In this document: positions 46,138 through 54,874 of the stretch, piece by piece
How the letters are laid out: every line of letters starts with the position of its first letter
Numbering within the stretch: the first letter of the stretch is position 1
Origin: CAIXSC01 sp046349855
GTDB lineage: Bacteria > Planctomycetota > Planctomycetia > Pirellulales > Pirellulaceae
Direction: 5' to 3'
DNA: 64,000 nucleotides
NCBI GenBank assembly: GCA_046349855.1
Contig: JAXMBM010000010.1
Coordinates: 1-64,000 of the forward strand
Notes under the pieces: generated by a model
What the model was told of the DNA's origin: nothing
Database searches by the model: none
The model's input: the letters and a program-made list of their open reading frames with translations, nothing else
Position numbers and translations under genes: made by a program

Positions 46138-48090
46138 CTATGGCTGCGGGTCGGGTTCCAGCAGCCGCACCGCCCCGGGGTTGCGCCGCGCGGTCGCTTC
46201 ACGGTGCACGTCGATCCGGTCTCCATCCCGCAGTTCTTCTCCGGGTGGCAGTGGAAAGACCCCCAGGCTCACCAGCGATTGATTCACTTCGTCCGGCTCC
46301 GAACTCTTGTTAGTCGTCCGGTCAAAGTAGACGCTCGTGACGCGATTGACCCACACGTTGGCCGTGTAACGACTGGCCGGCGGCAGCCGAATCTGCTGGA
46401 TCTCCTCGCGGAACCCTCCACCGGGGATGGGGATGAGCCAGGTCTCCTCCAGCACGGCACCGCTGTCCCGTTCGATGCGCTGCCGCACCGACTTCCCCGG
46501 GGCAATCACCAGCTCCTGCGGGACTGCGGCCCGTGTCCGGTCGAACAACCGGACCACCAGTTCCTCGGAGTGGCGGTTTACGAATACGACCTGGGCCGGA
46601 GGCAACGGCGGTTCGGACGTCAGGCGACGCTGAGCCAGTTGTGGAGCGACAAGGAACGAGGAACCCAGCAGTCGAGTTTCCCAGCGTGCCTGCCGGCGGC
46701 GCGTGACAGCCAGCCGTCCAGCTCGATCGACGGCGCACCAGAACAGCCCGCTTGAGACTTCCGCCACCGGGCCGCCCCCCCAGAATCCGGCCAGGATCGG
46801 TTCCAGCTGAGCCTGATCGTCGGTGACCTCCCACGAGGCCCAGATCCCATCGGGGCGAATGGCGGATACCAGCGTCTGACCATTCCGCTGGACAAGCGAG
46901 AGCGGCGTGCCGGGCGCGAGTTCCAGGCCTCGGACGACGCGGGCGTGCCATGACCGACGGTCAGCCGTCCAGATGCCCAAGCGCCCCGCGGCGTCGATGG
47001 CCGCCAGTTGCCACTCGCCGGTGGAGCCGCCATCGCTGGCATCGCACACGGCTACGCTGCTCCCTGGCATCAGCCGGCTGGCGATGCGCTGCGGGCCGCG
47101 AGCCGATCGCGCTCCGACGTGGTATTCCAGCAGGTGCCCGCGCCGATCCACCAGCACGACGCGCGGGTCGCTCCCCGACAGCGCCTGAACGGCAGATCCG
47201 GGGACGAGCAATCCCTCGCGCTCTTCCAGGACTTGCCAGTCCCCGGACTCCACGTCGACGCTCCACAGCCGCCCGCCGTCGTCCACGGCGACGATGGCGA
47301 GTCCCGTGGGGGAGGTCACGGCCGTCAGTCGCGATCCCGGCAAGAAGCGGGCGTCGGGCGGGGCTGAAGAGGTGCGCCAGCGACCGTTGGCCGACAGCGA
47401 TCCCAGGCGTCCCGCCGTATCGAACGCCCAGACCTGGGGTGATGCTTCTCCCGCGACGCGGGTTAACGTCACACCAGCGGCAGGCGGCAGGGGAAGACGC
47501 TCGCCGCCGCGCCAGGGCTGCCATTCATCGCCGACCAGGGCGTACACTTCGAGACGACCTCGGCCATCGACGCGGGCCAGCGTTGCCGAGTCCGCTCCGC
47601 CAGACAGCACGGCGAGCGGGCCGCCTTCCGGCGCCGCCGCATCGTCGGCTCCCGCCAGCCCCTCCCGATCGCCATCCGGCCGCGCTGGTTCAGTGAACGG
47701 CGGACGCCCCGACGGGCGGATTTCCATCCGGCTGGGCGACCACTCGAGCCGGTCCCCCGAGCGATTCCCCAGCAGCATTTTTCCGCGGTGGTCGGCAGGC
47801 CAGCGCAGGTAGCGTCGGGCCGTCGCACTGTAGTACGCCCGGTACTGTCCGTCGTCCGTATCCAGTTCGGGGCGCCGCGTGTAGACATGCCGTTGGCCGT
47901 TGGGATCGACGATGGTCAGTTCGACTCCGGCGAGGATGGCGGTGGAAGAGAGTCGCGGCTGGCCGGGGACTTCCAGCGAAAACGATACCTCGGGAGGAGC
48001 CGCATGGGCGCCGCCGTCGCGCTCGAGCATCGCTCCGATCACCAGACAGACCAGCACACCGCTTGCCGCCGCCACTTCGCGCACGCTCAT
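46138..48090 (-). CDS. Secreted beta-propeller-like protein, unknown function
   Basis: 650 residues. A signal peptide (about 4-30) precedes beta-strand repeats resembling a propeller (about 150-460), with recurring cores such as AVLSGGADSATLARVDGRGR, AVDDGGRLW and AIDAAGRLGIWT. The C-terminal domain (about 490-620) is another beta fold with VVFVNRHSEELVV. No enzymatic motif is seen. The start follows GGAGGGG. It ends 216 bases from the YXWGXW gene upstream edge, and starts 52 bases after the HprK-like gene, so it may belong to that unit. Confidence 0.65.
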   Translation of the reverse strand: MSVREVAAASGVLVCLVIGAMLERDGGAHAAPPEVSFSLEVPGQPRLSSTAILAGVELTIVDPNGQRHVYTRRPELDTDDGQYRAYYSATARRYLRWPADHRGKMLLGNRSGDRLEWSPSRMEIRPSGRPPFTEPARPDGDREGLAGADDAAAPEGGPLAVLSGGADSATLARVDGRGRLEVYALVGDEWQPWRGGERLPLPPAAGVTLTRVAGEASPQVWAFDTAGRLGSLSANGRWRTSSAPPDARFLPGSRLTAVTSPTGLAIVAVDDGGRLWSVDVESGDWQVLEEREGLLVPGSAVQALSGSDPRVVLVDRRGHLLEYHVGARSARGPQRIASRLMPGSSVAVCDASDGGSTGEWQLAAIDAAGRLGIWTADRRSWHARVVRGLELAPGTPLSLVQRNGQTLVSAIRPDGIWASWEVTDDQAQLEPILAGFWGGGPVAEVSSGLFWCAVDRAGRLAVTRRRQARWETRLLGSSFLVAPQLAQRRLTSEPPLPPAQVVFVNRHSEELVVRLFDRTRAAVPQELVIAPGKSVRQRIERDSGAVLEETWLIPIPGGGFREEIQQIRLPPASRYTANVWVNRVTSVYFDRTTNKSSEPDEVNQSLVSLGVFPLPPGEELRDGDRIDVHREATARRNPGAVRLLEPDPQP

Positions 48091-48142
48091 GATCGCCCCT
48101 CCGCGCACCGGACCGGCTTCGTCTCTCTCGAGCTGACACCGA

Positions 48143-49153
48143 TCATCCTATCGCGCCGCCGTGGCCGGTCGAGATGCCTCGCTCCGACGGCGTTGAACCG
48201 GCTGGAATCTGCTGGCCCAGCGACGTCAGAGCCTCGACGGCGCCGGCAAACGATCCGGTGAGTCGCTCATGCGGACGCCTCGCTAGTTTCTGGGCCAGCT
48301 CCCACCGCCGAGCTCGAATGATCTCATCGTCCAGCGATGGGAGGAACATCTCCCAGGTGGGACAGATCCACACGGATCGAGCCCATGACTCGCTGAGGAT
48401 CAACGACTCAGCCAGACGTTCCTGGTCGTCCAGTTGATACCGCGCCCACGAGTTGGCTCCGACGTCGAGCGCAACGCGGACCACGCGCTCGACTGGTTGG
48501 AGAGTGGGGAAGGGCGACGGCAGGAGTTCTTTCTCCAGCATCGCCCGAGGTAAAGAGATCTTGCCGGTCGAGCGGCTGCCAGCGCCGGCCATCCCTGGGG
48601 GAAGCGCCTCGGCGAGATCGGGTCGACAAGCGGCCAGCACCTGAGGGTAGACAGTCAAGTGAGACGTGCCGGCACAAACCTGGCAATGTTCATCGAGCAG
48701 GGTCACGTCGGTTGCCAGCAGGCGGCAGCCGCGGCCCGCGAGCAGCAACGACAAGGTGGTCTTTCCGCCTCCGGAAGAACCGCCAATCAAGATTCTCTGA
48801 CCCTGGGGGGCCAGGACGCAGGCCGCGTGCACCAGAGCTCCCCCGCGACGTTCCACCGCCGCTTTGGCGGCATGCATCAGCAGTCGGCGAAAGTCGCGCC
48901 GCGACAACGAAGCCAGGTCACCCGCGATCTGCAGCACGGTGCCCTGACCGCCGGTCGCGCAGCGCCGTGCGGCTGCCTCCTGGAACACCAGGCTCACGTC
49001 CGCGCCGCCAGCCGTTTCGCCGAGCGAAAACCCGGGGACCGTCTGTGGCAAATCGGGGTCGCTCAGCCAGGCCGCCAGCCGTCCCGCGGGACCGACGACC
49101 TCCAGGCGGCCCACGCCGCCCAGGGTCACCACGACGCGCTCAACGGCACTCAT
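48143..49153 (-). CDS. HprK-related serine kinase-like P-loop protein
   Basis: 336 residues. The HPr kinase/phosphorylase-like fold begins near residue 95. GALVHAACVLAPQGQ leads to the Walker A GGSSGGGKT (124-132). An ATDVTLLDE segment (about 147-155) supplies the acidic metal site. The first 90 residues are a separate beta domain. HprK-related kinases of this kind occur with PqqD-like and PF14907 nucleotidyltransferase proteins in systems of unknown product. It overlaps the upstream paralogue gene by 14 bases. The start MSAVERV was chosen within that overlap. Confidence 0.78.
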   Translation of the reverse strand: MSAVERVVVTLGGVGRLEVVGPAGRLAAWLSDPDLPQTVPGFSLGETAGGADVSLVFQEAAARRCATGGQGTVLQIAGDLASLSRRDFRRLLMHAAKAAVERRGGALVHAACVLAPQGQRILIGGSSGGGKTTLSLLLAGRGCRLLATDVTLLDEHCQVCAGTSHLTVYPQVLAACRPDLAEALPPGMAGAGSRSTGKISLPRAMLEKELLPSPFPTLQPVERVVRVALDVGANSWARYQLDDQERLAESLILSESWARSVWICPTWEMFLPSLDDEIIRARRWELAQKLARRPHERLTGSFAGAVEALTSLGQQIPAGSTPSERGISTGHGGAIG

Positions 49154-49985
49154 CACGGCGCGCCTCCCAACAGGAGAACCACTCGGCGGTGCGACCGTCA
49201 AACTGCCAATGCGGGAGCCGGGCGTGGGTGGAGATCGCGGCCCGCAGCCGCTGCTCGCTTGCTTCGGCGGGAACCTCCTCCCAGCGCCACTCCCAGGCGC
49301 CTACGACGGCTGGCCGACGTAGGGCCGCCGACAGGACATGGCTCGCCAGTACAGCGCGATGCGGCCAGGTGGTCAGCGGCACAAGTTGCGCGGGACACTG
49401 CCGGGATCGCACGGTGCACCAACCGGCAATCGAAAAGGCGGTCGTTCGCCCAGCGGCAAGGCTGCTCGAGTCGCTCGGTGGCAGATGGAGCTGTCCCTGA
49501 TCGTCCACCAGCAGGTAGCCACTGCCGAGGATGGCAGCGTCGGTCCGGGACCACGGGCTATCGAGGAACGGTGCGCCGGGGCCGGCGGACGGCACCAGCA
49601 AGATGATCCCCTCCGGCCGCTGCACGGCCATGATCCAGGCAAGAAACAGGCCGTGAGGGGCCAGCGCATGGGCTGCGAGCGTCAGCAGCAGGTCGGGCCA
49701 GAGAGTGGGGGGAAGCTGATCGGTGCGACCGGACAGTTCGGTGTACGGGCCGCGCGCGGCGGCCTGAGGCCGCTCCGCAGCGCTCCAGATGAGCCGCAAC
49801 GCAAACGGCGTGGGAGTCCGGAGGGGACCTGCCGGTGCGGCGGCTGGCCGAACGTTCCAACCCGGCAGATACCGTTGGCAGGCAGGTGCGGCGCGAGCGA
49901 ACGATGCGAGGGCTCGGTCCGTCCCGCAGATTTCGACAATCGGTCGCCCGCCGACAGCGATGAGCAGAGTACGTTCGTCACTCAT
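49140..49985 (-). CDS. Paralogue of the HprK-related kinase with a lost P-loop
   Basis: 281 residues. The N-terminus (LLIAVGGRPIVEICG) parallels the kinase's VVVTLGGVGRLEVVG. Further on, PEGIILLVPSAGPGAPFLDSP (about 124-144) aligns with its PQGQRILIGGSSGGGKTTLS. The Walker Lys and Thr are replaced by Ala and Pro, so ATP binding in the usual manner is unlikely. GYLLVDDQG matches the ATDVTLLDE segment. Its gene overlaps that of the true kinase by 14 bases. It may be a pseudokinase subunit or peptide-binding partner. Confidence 0.65.
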   Translation of the reverse strand: MSDERTLLIAVGGRPIVEICGTDRALASFARAAPACQRYLPGWNVRPAAAPAGPLRTPTPFALRLIWSAAERPQAAARGPYTELSGRTDQLPPTLWPDLLLTLAAHALAPHGLFLAWIMAVQRPEGIILLVPSAGPGAPFLDSPWSRTDAAILGSGYLLVDDQGQLHLPPSDSSSLAAGRTTAFSIAGWCTVRSRQCPAQLVPLTTWPHRAVLASHVLSAALRRPAVVGAWEWRWEEVPAEASEQRLRAAISTHARLPHWQFDGRTAEWFSCWEARRDECR

Positions 49986-50229
49986 CGTTGCCAGGAAGCC
50001 CTGCTCCACTGCGGTTGACGGATCTGATCAGTATAGGAATCGCGAGTCCGGCCGCGTAAGATGCGGCAGTCCCGCCGGCTGATCGACCCCTGCGTGAGCG
50101 GAGGAAGTGATCTTGATACGGGTGGCCAGCGGTTCGTGGTGACCGAGGCTCGCCCACGGACCGACCGTCGGCGTCGTGACACCGATCGGGCCAGTCTGCG
50201 TCGGCGCCGCACTCCCTGGTAACTGCCCC

Positions 50230-51216
50230 ATGGATAATTCTGCCGATCAACGTGGGCCTGCTGCACCCGAGACCGCGGTGTCCGACGAAGTGCGTCTGGA
50301 CTGCGTGCCGCCGACGGTCATCGTGGAACTGACAAATGTCTGCGATCTGTCGTGTCCACTGTGCACCACGGCCATGGGCATGCACCGCGCCAAGGGATTC
50401 ATGTCGCGGGACACGTTCGAACGGATTCTGGCCGATCTGGTTGCCGTGAAACCCAAACCAGTGATCTCGTTCAACATGTCGGGTGAACCGCTGTTGCACC
50501 GGGAAATTGCCGACTTCGTGGATCTCGCGACGCGGCAGGGGCACGACACCTTCATCAGCACCAACGTGGGCCGGCTGACGCGCACCCTCTCGGCCCGATT
50601 GATCGGGGCCGGATTGACGGCGATTCACCTGTGTGTGGATGGAGCGACCGCGGAGGCGCACGAGGCGTATCGCGTGGGGAGTGACTTTGAGCAGATCCGG
50701 CAGCACTGTGCCGACTTTCTCGCGGTGCGCCGCGAGCTCGGCAGCCGCCGGCCGCGCGTCACGATCCAGACCCTGCTCACTCGACTGTCGGTCGACCAGA
50801 GCTCCGACATCCTCGCCTGGGCGACCGAGATTGGCGCTGACGACGTGTTCTTCAAGACACTCAGCCTGGGGACGGGACTCACGCGCGAGCAGCAGGCCGC
50901 CGGGTCCCATCTGTTGCCGCTCGAACCCGAACTGCGCCGTCATCGCGCCGATTCTCCGGCGCCCTGCCAGCACCCGCGGGACCATACGCTGGTGTACTGG
51001 AATGGAGACTTGGGCGTCTGCTGCGTGGATTTCAACAACATGGCCGGCTTACCCAACATCGAACCGGCCGGGCTGCGCGCTACGCTGGCGGCGCCGCGCG
51101 TCGTCGCCGCGCGGGAACAGGGGCGACGCTGCGAACTGGCACTGTGCGGCGTCTGTCAGTCACGCACGAGCGGGCCGAAGGGGTATCGCGTGGACCTGGC
51201 GGCGGCAGGTTCCTAA
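50230..51216 (+). CDS. Radical SAM/SPASM-type enzyme 1
   Basis: 328 residues. The radical SAM cluster motif CDLSCPLC uses Cys38, 42 and 45. NMSGEPLLH is the SAM-binding GGE-type motif. The C-terminal part has extra cysteines (CQHPRDH, CC in GVCCVDF, C-x2-C in CGVCQS) suiting a SPASM auxiliary cluster. It should generate a 5'-deoxyadenosyl radical acting on a peptide or small-molecule substrate. It diverges from the kinase pair 244 bases away and converges on enzyme 2, with overlapping stop codons. Confidence 0.85.
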   Translation: MDNSADQRGPAAPETAVSDEVRLDCVPPTVIVELTNVCDLSCPLCTTAMGMHRAKGFMSRDTFERILADLVAVKPKPVISFNMSGEPLLHREIADFVDLATRQGHDTFISTNVGRLTRTLSARLIGAGLTAIHLCVDGATAEAHEAYRVGSDFEQIRQHCADFLAVRRELGSRRPRVTIQTLLTRLSVDQSSDILAWATEIGADDVFFKTLSLGTGLTREQQAAGSHLLPLEPELRRHRADSPAPCQHPRDHTLVYWNGDLGVCCVDFNNMAGLPNIEPAGLRATLAAPRVVAAREQGRRCELALCGVCQSRTSGPKGYRVDLAAAGS

Positions 51217-52415
51217 CCGGGGTCCACATCCAGGAAACCTTGCAATTCCGGCAGATAGTCTCGCCAATCGAGGCCACGGTAGGCCGACAGACGCTGGACA
51301 TAGCACTCCAGCTCGGACCACAGCCGCGAGTCGGGATGGGTCGCGTCCAGCAGGCCGCTCAGCCACCGATGGTAGTCGTCGGCCTCAGGAATGGTCGTGT
51401 GACGGCGCCAGTCGGCCAGGCGTTCCCGCGCCGCGTGGGCCAACGCCGCGGGGACGATTCCGGGTTGCAGAAAAGCCGGGAACACGATCGGAATCAGCGT
51501 GACTCGACGGGTGTGCAGCTGGTGATTGAACTCGAACAGCTCGGGCAGCCCCAGCAGGTTCAAGCCACTGACGGTCGTATTGATGCGAAAGGGAACGCCG
51601 GCGTCGCGCAGTTGCTCCAGGTGTGCCTGGATGACCTCCCAGCGACTGGGATAGCGCAGGAATTCGTTGGTACGACCGACCCCTTCCACGCTGATGATCA
51701 GGTCGGTGGGGAATGCCTGCAGTAACTCGACCAGGCGTTCATTCAGGATGGTTCCGTTGGAGGTGATCTGCAGCTGCAAGTCGCTCCGACCGAGCTGGCG
51801 GGCGGCGGCGAGCAGCGTGAACACATGGGGATTGAGCAGCGGTTCGCCACCGGTGAATTTCAAGCGCCGGATACCGGGCAGAAAATCGTGCATCAGCTGC
51901 CAGAAACGTGCATCGGTCGGCCAGTCGTAGTCATCGTGGAACGTCTGCCGGACGGGAATGCCCATCTGACCCGTTTCGAAGGGAGGAGCGGTGTCCCAGC
52001 CCAGGGCCCGATATTCGGCGGCCAGTCGGCTGCTGCTGTTGGGATCGCACATCAAGCAGCCCAGGTTGCAGCGGTTACCCAGTTTCAGGTCGAAGTAGCA
52101 CGGCTCCGTCGGCCGATCGACGACGCCCCACTGCTGGAGCTCGTGCTGCCGTTTGCTGGGCAGTCCCACCGCCTCGTTGCGGTAACACACCTCGCACTCC
52201 TGCAGTTGCTCACCGGCCCGCATCTGTTCGCGAACCCAGGCCAGATACGGACTCGACCAGTACGCCGCAACTCCCTCCAGGATGTGAAAGGTGCGCGGAT
52301 GGGGCGACTCACTCTGCAGCGTGTCCTCGCAGCACAGCATCAGTCGTCCATTGGGGTTGGCACACAGGTGGATCCAGGGAAGCGGACAATACGTTGGCGA
52401 GGGTGCGGGAGGCAT
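51213..52415 (-). CDS. Radical SAM enzyme 2 with N-terminal SPASM-like domain
   Basis: 400 residues. Six N-terminal cysteines (Cys10, 18, 28, 29, 74, 77; CPLPW, LCANPNGRLMLCC, ECEVC) form a SPASM/twitch-like iron-sulfur region ahead of the radical SAM core, CNLGCLMC (Cys116, 120, 123). FTGGEPLLNP is the SAM site. Placing the auxiliary cluster first is the twitch-domain radical SAM arrangement. The ATG MPPAPSP was chosen; 85 codons upstream are a shadow in the aminotransferase. Its stop TAG overlaps the convergent enzyme 1 TAA. Confidence 0.83.
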   Translation of the reverse strand: MPPAPSPTYCPLPWIHLCANPNGRLMLCCEDTLQSESPHPRTFHILEGVAAYWSSPYLAWVREQMRAGEQLQECEVCYRNEAVGLPSKRQHELQQWGVVDRPTEPCYFDLKLGNRCNLGCLMCDPNSSSRLAAEYRALGWDTAPPFETGQMGIPVRQTFHDDYDWPTDARFWQLMHDFLPGIRRLKFTGGEPLLNPHVFTLLAAARQLGRSDLQLQITSNGTILNERLVELLQAFPTDLIISVEGVGRTNEFLRYPSRWEVIQAHLEQLRDAGVPFRINTTVSGLNLLGLPELFEFNHQLHTRRVTLIPIVFPAFLQPGIVPAALAHAARERLADWRRHTTIPEADDYHRWLSGLLDATHPDSRLWSELECYVQRLSAYRGLDWRDYLPELQGFLDVDPG

Positions 52416-52438
52416 GGCGGGTCCGCCGGGAGGACGAA

Positions 52439-53560
52439 TCAGGTCGGAGGGCGCAGGGCGGCCGCATAGCGGTCGAGCAGGGGATCGTCGCGCTGATTGA
52501 ACGGGGGGATCACGAGCAGCGACTGTTGGTGGCGAACGGCACAGGGCCACGCACTGTGCCGGTCCGTTCGCCCGGCGAGCCAGGGTATGTCGGGGAGGAA
52601 TTCGAAGCGCCAGGGAGCCGCGGGGAGTCCGGCCGCCGCGCAGGAGCGCAATGCGTCTGCCGGTTGCCAATCCGCCTGGGTCAGGGACAGTTCATATTCC
52701 CAGTAGACACGCTGCGCCCCGGTGATTTCCCGGGGGAACGACACGCCGGCACAATCGGCCAGCTGCGATCGCAGCGCCTGTGCCATCGCGGTGCGCGTGG
52801 CCAGCACCTCGTCCAGCCTGGACAGGGAATCGAGGGCCAGTGCCAGGGTGACGGTCGACGGCCGAAACTTGAAGCCCCGGGTGACCCGGATGGTCGAGTC
52901 ACGCCCGGGTAACCGCACGGGGCGCTTCGGATGTCCCAGTTCCAGGGCACGTTCGTAATACTCGGCGCCGTTCGTCAGCAGGATCCCTCCCTCGCCGGCG
53001 CTGATTAGCTTGGCGGCCTGCATCGAGAAGGCTGCCAGATGGCCGAAACTCCCCAGAGGCCGACCATGGAGTGTTGCTCCCGTCGCATGGGAGACATCTT
53101 CGATGAGCACCAGTTGGCGCTCGTCGCACAGGGACCGCAGTGCGGCCACGTCGACCGGGTTGCCAAACAGGTGGCAGACGATGATCGCCCGAGTTCGTTC
53201 GGTGATCCGCTGCCGTACCTGCTCGCAGGAGATGCTCAACGAATCGGGTTCGACGTCCACATACACCAGATCACAGCCCAGGAATGCGGCCGGCGCGACG
53301 GAAGCCCAATGCGTGAGTGGGGGGACCAGAACTTCGTCACCGGGGCCGAGCCCGGCCGCATAACAGGCGCTGAACAGGGCTGCCGTTCCGTTGCACGTCG
53401 CGATGGCATGGCGGACGTCGAAGCGGCGACAGACGGCCGCTTCGAACGCCTGACACAGTTCCTCGTCGAAGGACGTGCGACCGCTCCGCAGCAAGTCGCT
53501 CACCTGAGCGATCGCCTCCTCGGACACGATCGGCCAGCGAATGGCGGACAAGGGATCCAA
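52439..53560 (-). CDS. DegT/DnrJ/EryC1/StrS-family aminotransferase
   Basis: 373 residues. A PLP-dependent sugar or cyclitol aminotransferase fold. The Schiff-base Lys is Lys184 in SMQAAKLISAGEGG, Asp155 (IEDVSHATGA) holds the pyridine nitrogen, and CNGTAALFSA is the phosphate-binding region. Family members transaminate keto-sugars and scyllo-inosose-like cyclitols. The start is TTG (53560), supported by GGGGAGG seven bases before. Enzyme 2 begins 23 bases downstream, so they form one unit. An adjacent promoter reads the other way. Confidence 0.88.
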   Translation of the reverse strand: MDPLSAIRWPIVSEEAIAQVSDLLRSGRTSFDEELCQAFEAAVCRRFDVRHAIATCNGTAALFSACYAAGLGPGDEVLVPPLTHWASVAPAAFLGCDLVYVDVEPDSLSISCEQVRQRITERTRAIIVCHLFGNPVDVAALRSLCDERQLVLIEDVSHATGATLHGRPLGSFGHLAAFSMQAAKLISAGEGGILLTNGAEYYERALELGHPKRPVRLPGRDSTIRVTRGFKFRPSTVTLALALDSLSRLDEVLATRTAMAQALRSQLADCAGVSFPREITGAQRVYWEYELSLTQADWQPADALRSCAAAGLPAAPWRFEFLPDIPWLAGRTDRHSAWPCAVRHQQSLLVIPPFNQRDDPLLDRYAAALRPPT

Positions 53561-53562
53561 GT

Positions 53563-53592
53563 TTGACCTCCCCTACCGACGAGTGCTATAAA
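53563..53592 (+). promoter_or_regulatory. Sigma-70-type promoter for the plus-strand biosynthetic operon
   Basis: TTGACC (53563-53568) and TATAAA (53587-53592) are spaced 18 bases. Predicted start is near 53599, about 37 bases before the ATG at 53636. The -35 partly covers the ribosome-binding site of the divergent TTG-start aminotransferase. Confidence 0.65.
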
Positions 53593-53603
53593 CACCCCGG
53601 TGT
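53592..53603. promoter_or_regulatory. Possible operator at the operon start site
   Basis: ACACC and GGTGT flank two bases, giving a 12-base inverted repeat that touches the -10 element and the predicted transcription start. A repressor site is possible but unproven. Confidence 0.3.
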
Positions 53604-53635
53604 GATTGTCGGTGCTTTCCTGAACGGTGGTCACG

Positions 53636-54874
53636 ATGGCGCACGGCCGGCCGTTCCGCGGGGATGGTTCCATGAGTCCCGGATTACGGCATCTGACGAT
53701 CAAGCCCTTTCACGGGTGTTCGCATCATTGCCCCTACTGTGACTCCCGGCAAGAGTTATTCCGGCAGTCGCGCGATGCCACTCTGGGGCTCGAGGACTGG
53801 GCCGGGGTGCTGCGTGATGCCAACGATCTGGGCGTCGAGTACCTCGATATCAGCGGTGGCGAGCCCACGTTGTACGGCGCGCTTCCGGCCCTGATCTGGG
53901 AAGCCAAACGTTACGGCTGGTACGTCTCGATCAACTCCACAGGCTTTCGTGTTCCCGAACTGCTGGATCGTCTGCTCGAAGTTTGTCTCGACCAGGTGAT
54001 CGTGTCGCTGGTCAGTCTGGACGAAGCGACGCACGACGCGGTGCGGCAGACCCCCGGCAGCTGGCGGGACGCGGTGCGGGCGATGCGCGCCATCCGTGAG
54101 ACACCGCTGCGGCTGATCGTGCATTACATCGTTCACCGCCACAACTATGCCGAATTGCCCGCATTGTTTGACTTTGCTCATGCCGAGGGGGCTCACGGAG
54201 TGGCGCTGGTCTACCCGGAGAACGATGCCCAGGATCGCCACCTGCTGCTATCGGCGGACGACGTCGAGCACTTCCGGTCGGTGGTACGGCCGGCAGCCGA
54301 GCGCCAGTATCGGCAGCGGTTTCCGCAGGCGCTGTCGAGCCAGCGGCAGTTGGCCGGGCTCTACGGAGCCGACCTGTCGGCCGCCGACTACGCCGCCGGC
54401 CGCTACTGGCCCGATCTGGCCGAGATCCACCAACGCTGCGACAAGCCACTGATGTTCGCGCTGATCTATGCCAACGGGGACGTCCTGCCCTGCAATGCGG
54501 TCGAGTACACGCATTCCCCGGTGGTGGGCAACGTGCTCCGCGATCGACTCCCGGCGATCTGGCAGGGGGATGCCTGGAACCGCTTTCGCCAGGAGCGGAT
54601 GCCGTTCTGTGGCAGTTGCCCGATCAAGCGGCACACGGGAGTTGGCATCCGTTCCGAAGCCAATCCGCCCTACACGGCTCCGGTCATCCGCCAGGTGCCC
54701 CCGGGACTGCCCGCCGAGCGTCCGGCGGTGCCACCTGCCTGGCAGCAGACACGAGTGCCGCGCCGGCGGAAGGCCGAGCTGCCTGTGCGCGGTGGCAGTT
54801 CCCAGGGAAATGAGGATCCTGCTCCCGTTGTTCGGATCACTCCACTTCTGATCCCCGGGCAGGAGGAGCGATGA
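53636..54874 (+). CDS. Radical SAM enzyme 3
   Basis: 412 residues. CSHHCPYC uses Cys28, 32 and 35. DISGGEPTLYG is the SAM site. Late cysteines (CDKPL, CNAVEYT, FCGSCP) suggest one auxiliary cluster. The last 50 residues are Pro/Arg-rich and probably disordered. The ATG at 53636 was taken; one at 53672 also has a plausible ribosome site. It is the first gene of the plus-strand operon; its stop overlaps the nucleotidyltransferase start as ATGA. Confidence 0.85.
   Translation: MAHGRPFRGDGSMSPGLRHLTIKPFHGCSHHCPYCDSRQELFRQSRDATLGLEDWAGVLRDANDLGVEYLDISGGEPTLYGALPALIWEAKRYGWYVSINSTGFRVPELLDRLLEVCLDQVIVSLVSLDEATHDAVRQTPGSWRDAVRAMRAIRETPLRLIVHYIVHRHNYAELPALFDFAHAEGAHGVALVYPENDAQDRHLLLSADDVEHFRSVVRPAAERQYRQRFPQALSSQRQLAGLYGADLSAADYAAGRYWPDLAEIHQRCDKPLMFALIYANGDVLPCNAVEYTHSPVVGNVLRDRLPAIWQGDAWNRFRQERMPFCGSCPIKRHTGVGIRSEANPPYTAPVIRQVPPGLPAERPAVPPAWQQTRVPRRRKAELPVRGGSSQGNEDPAPVVRITPLLIPGQEER

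Noticed and set aside
49986..50229. Small precursor peptide gene between the kinase pair and radical SAM 1
   Set aside because: Only frames without a plausible ribosome site or core-peptide features were seen on either strand.
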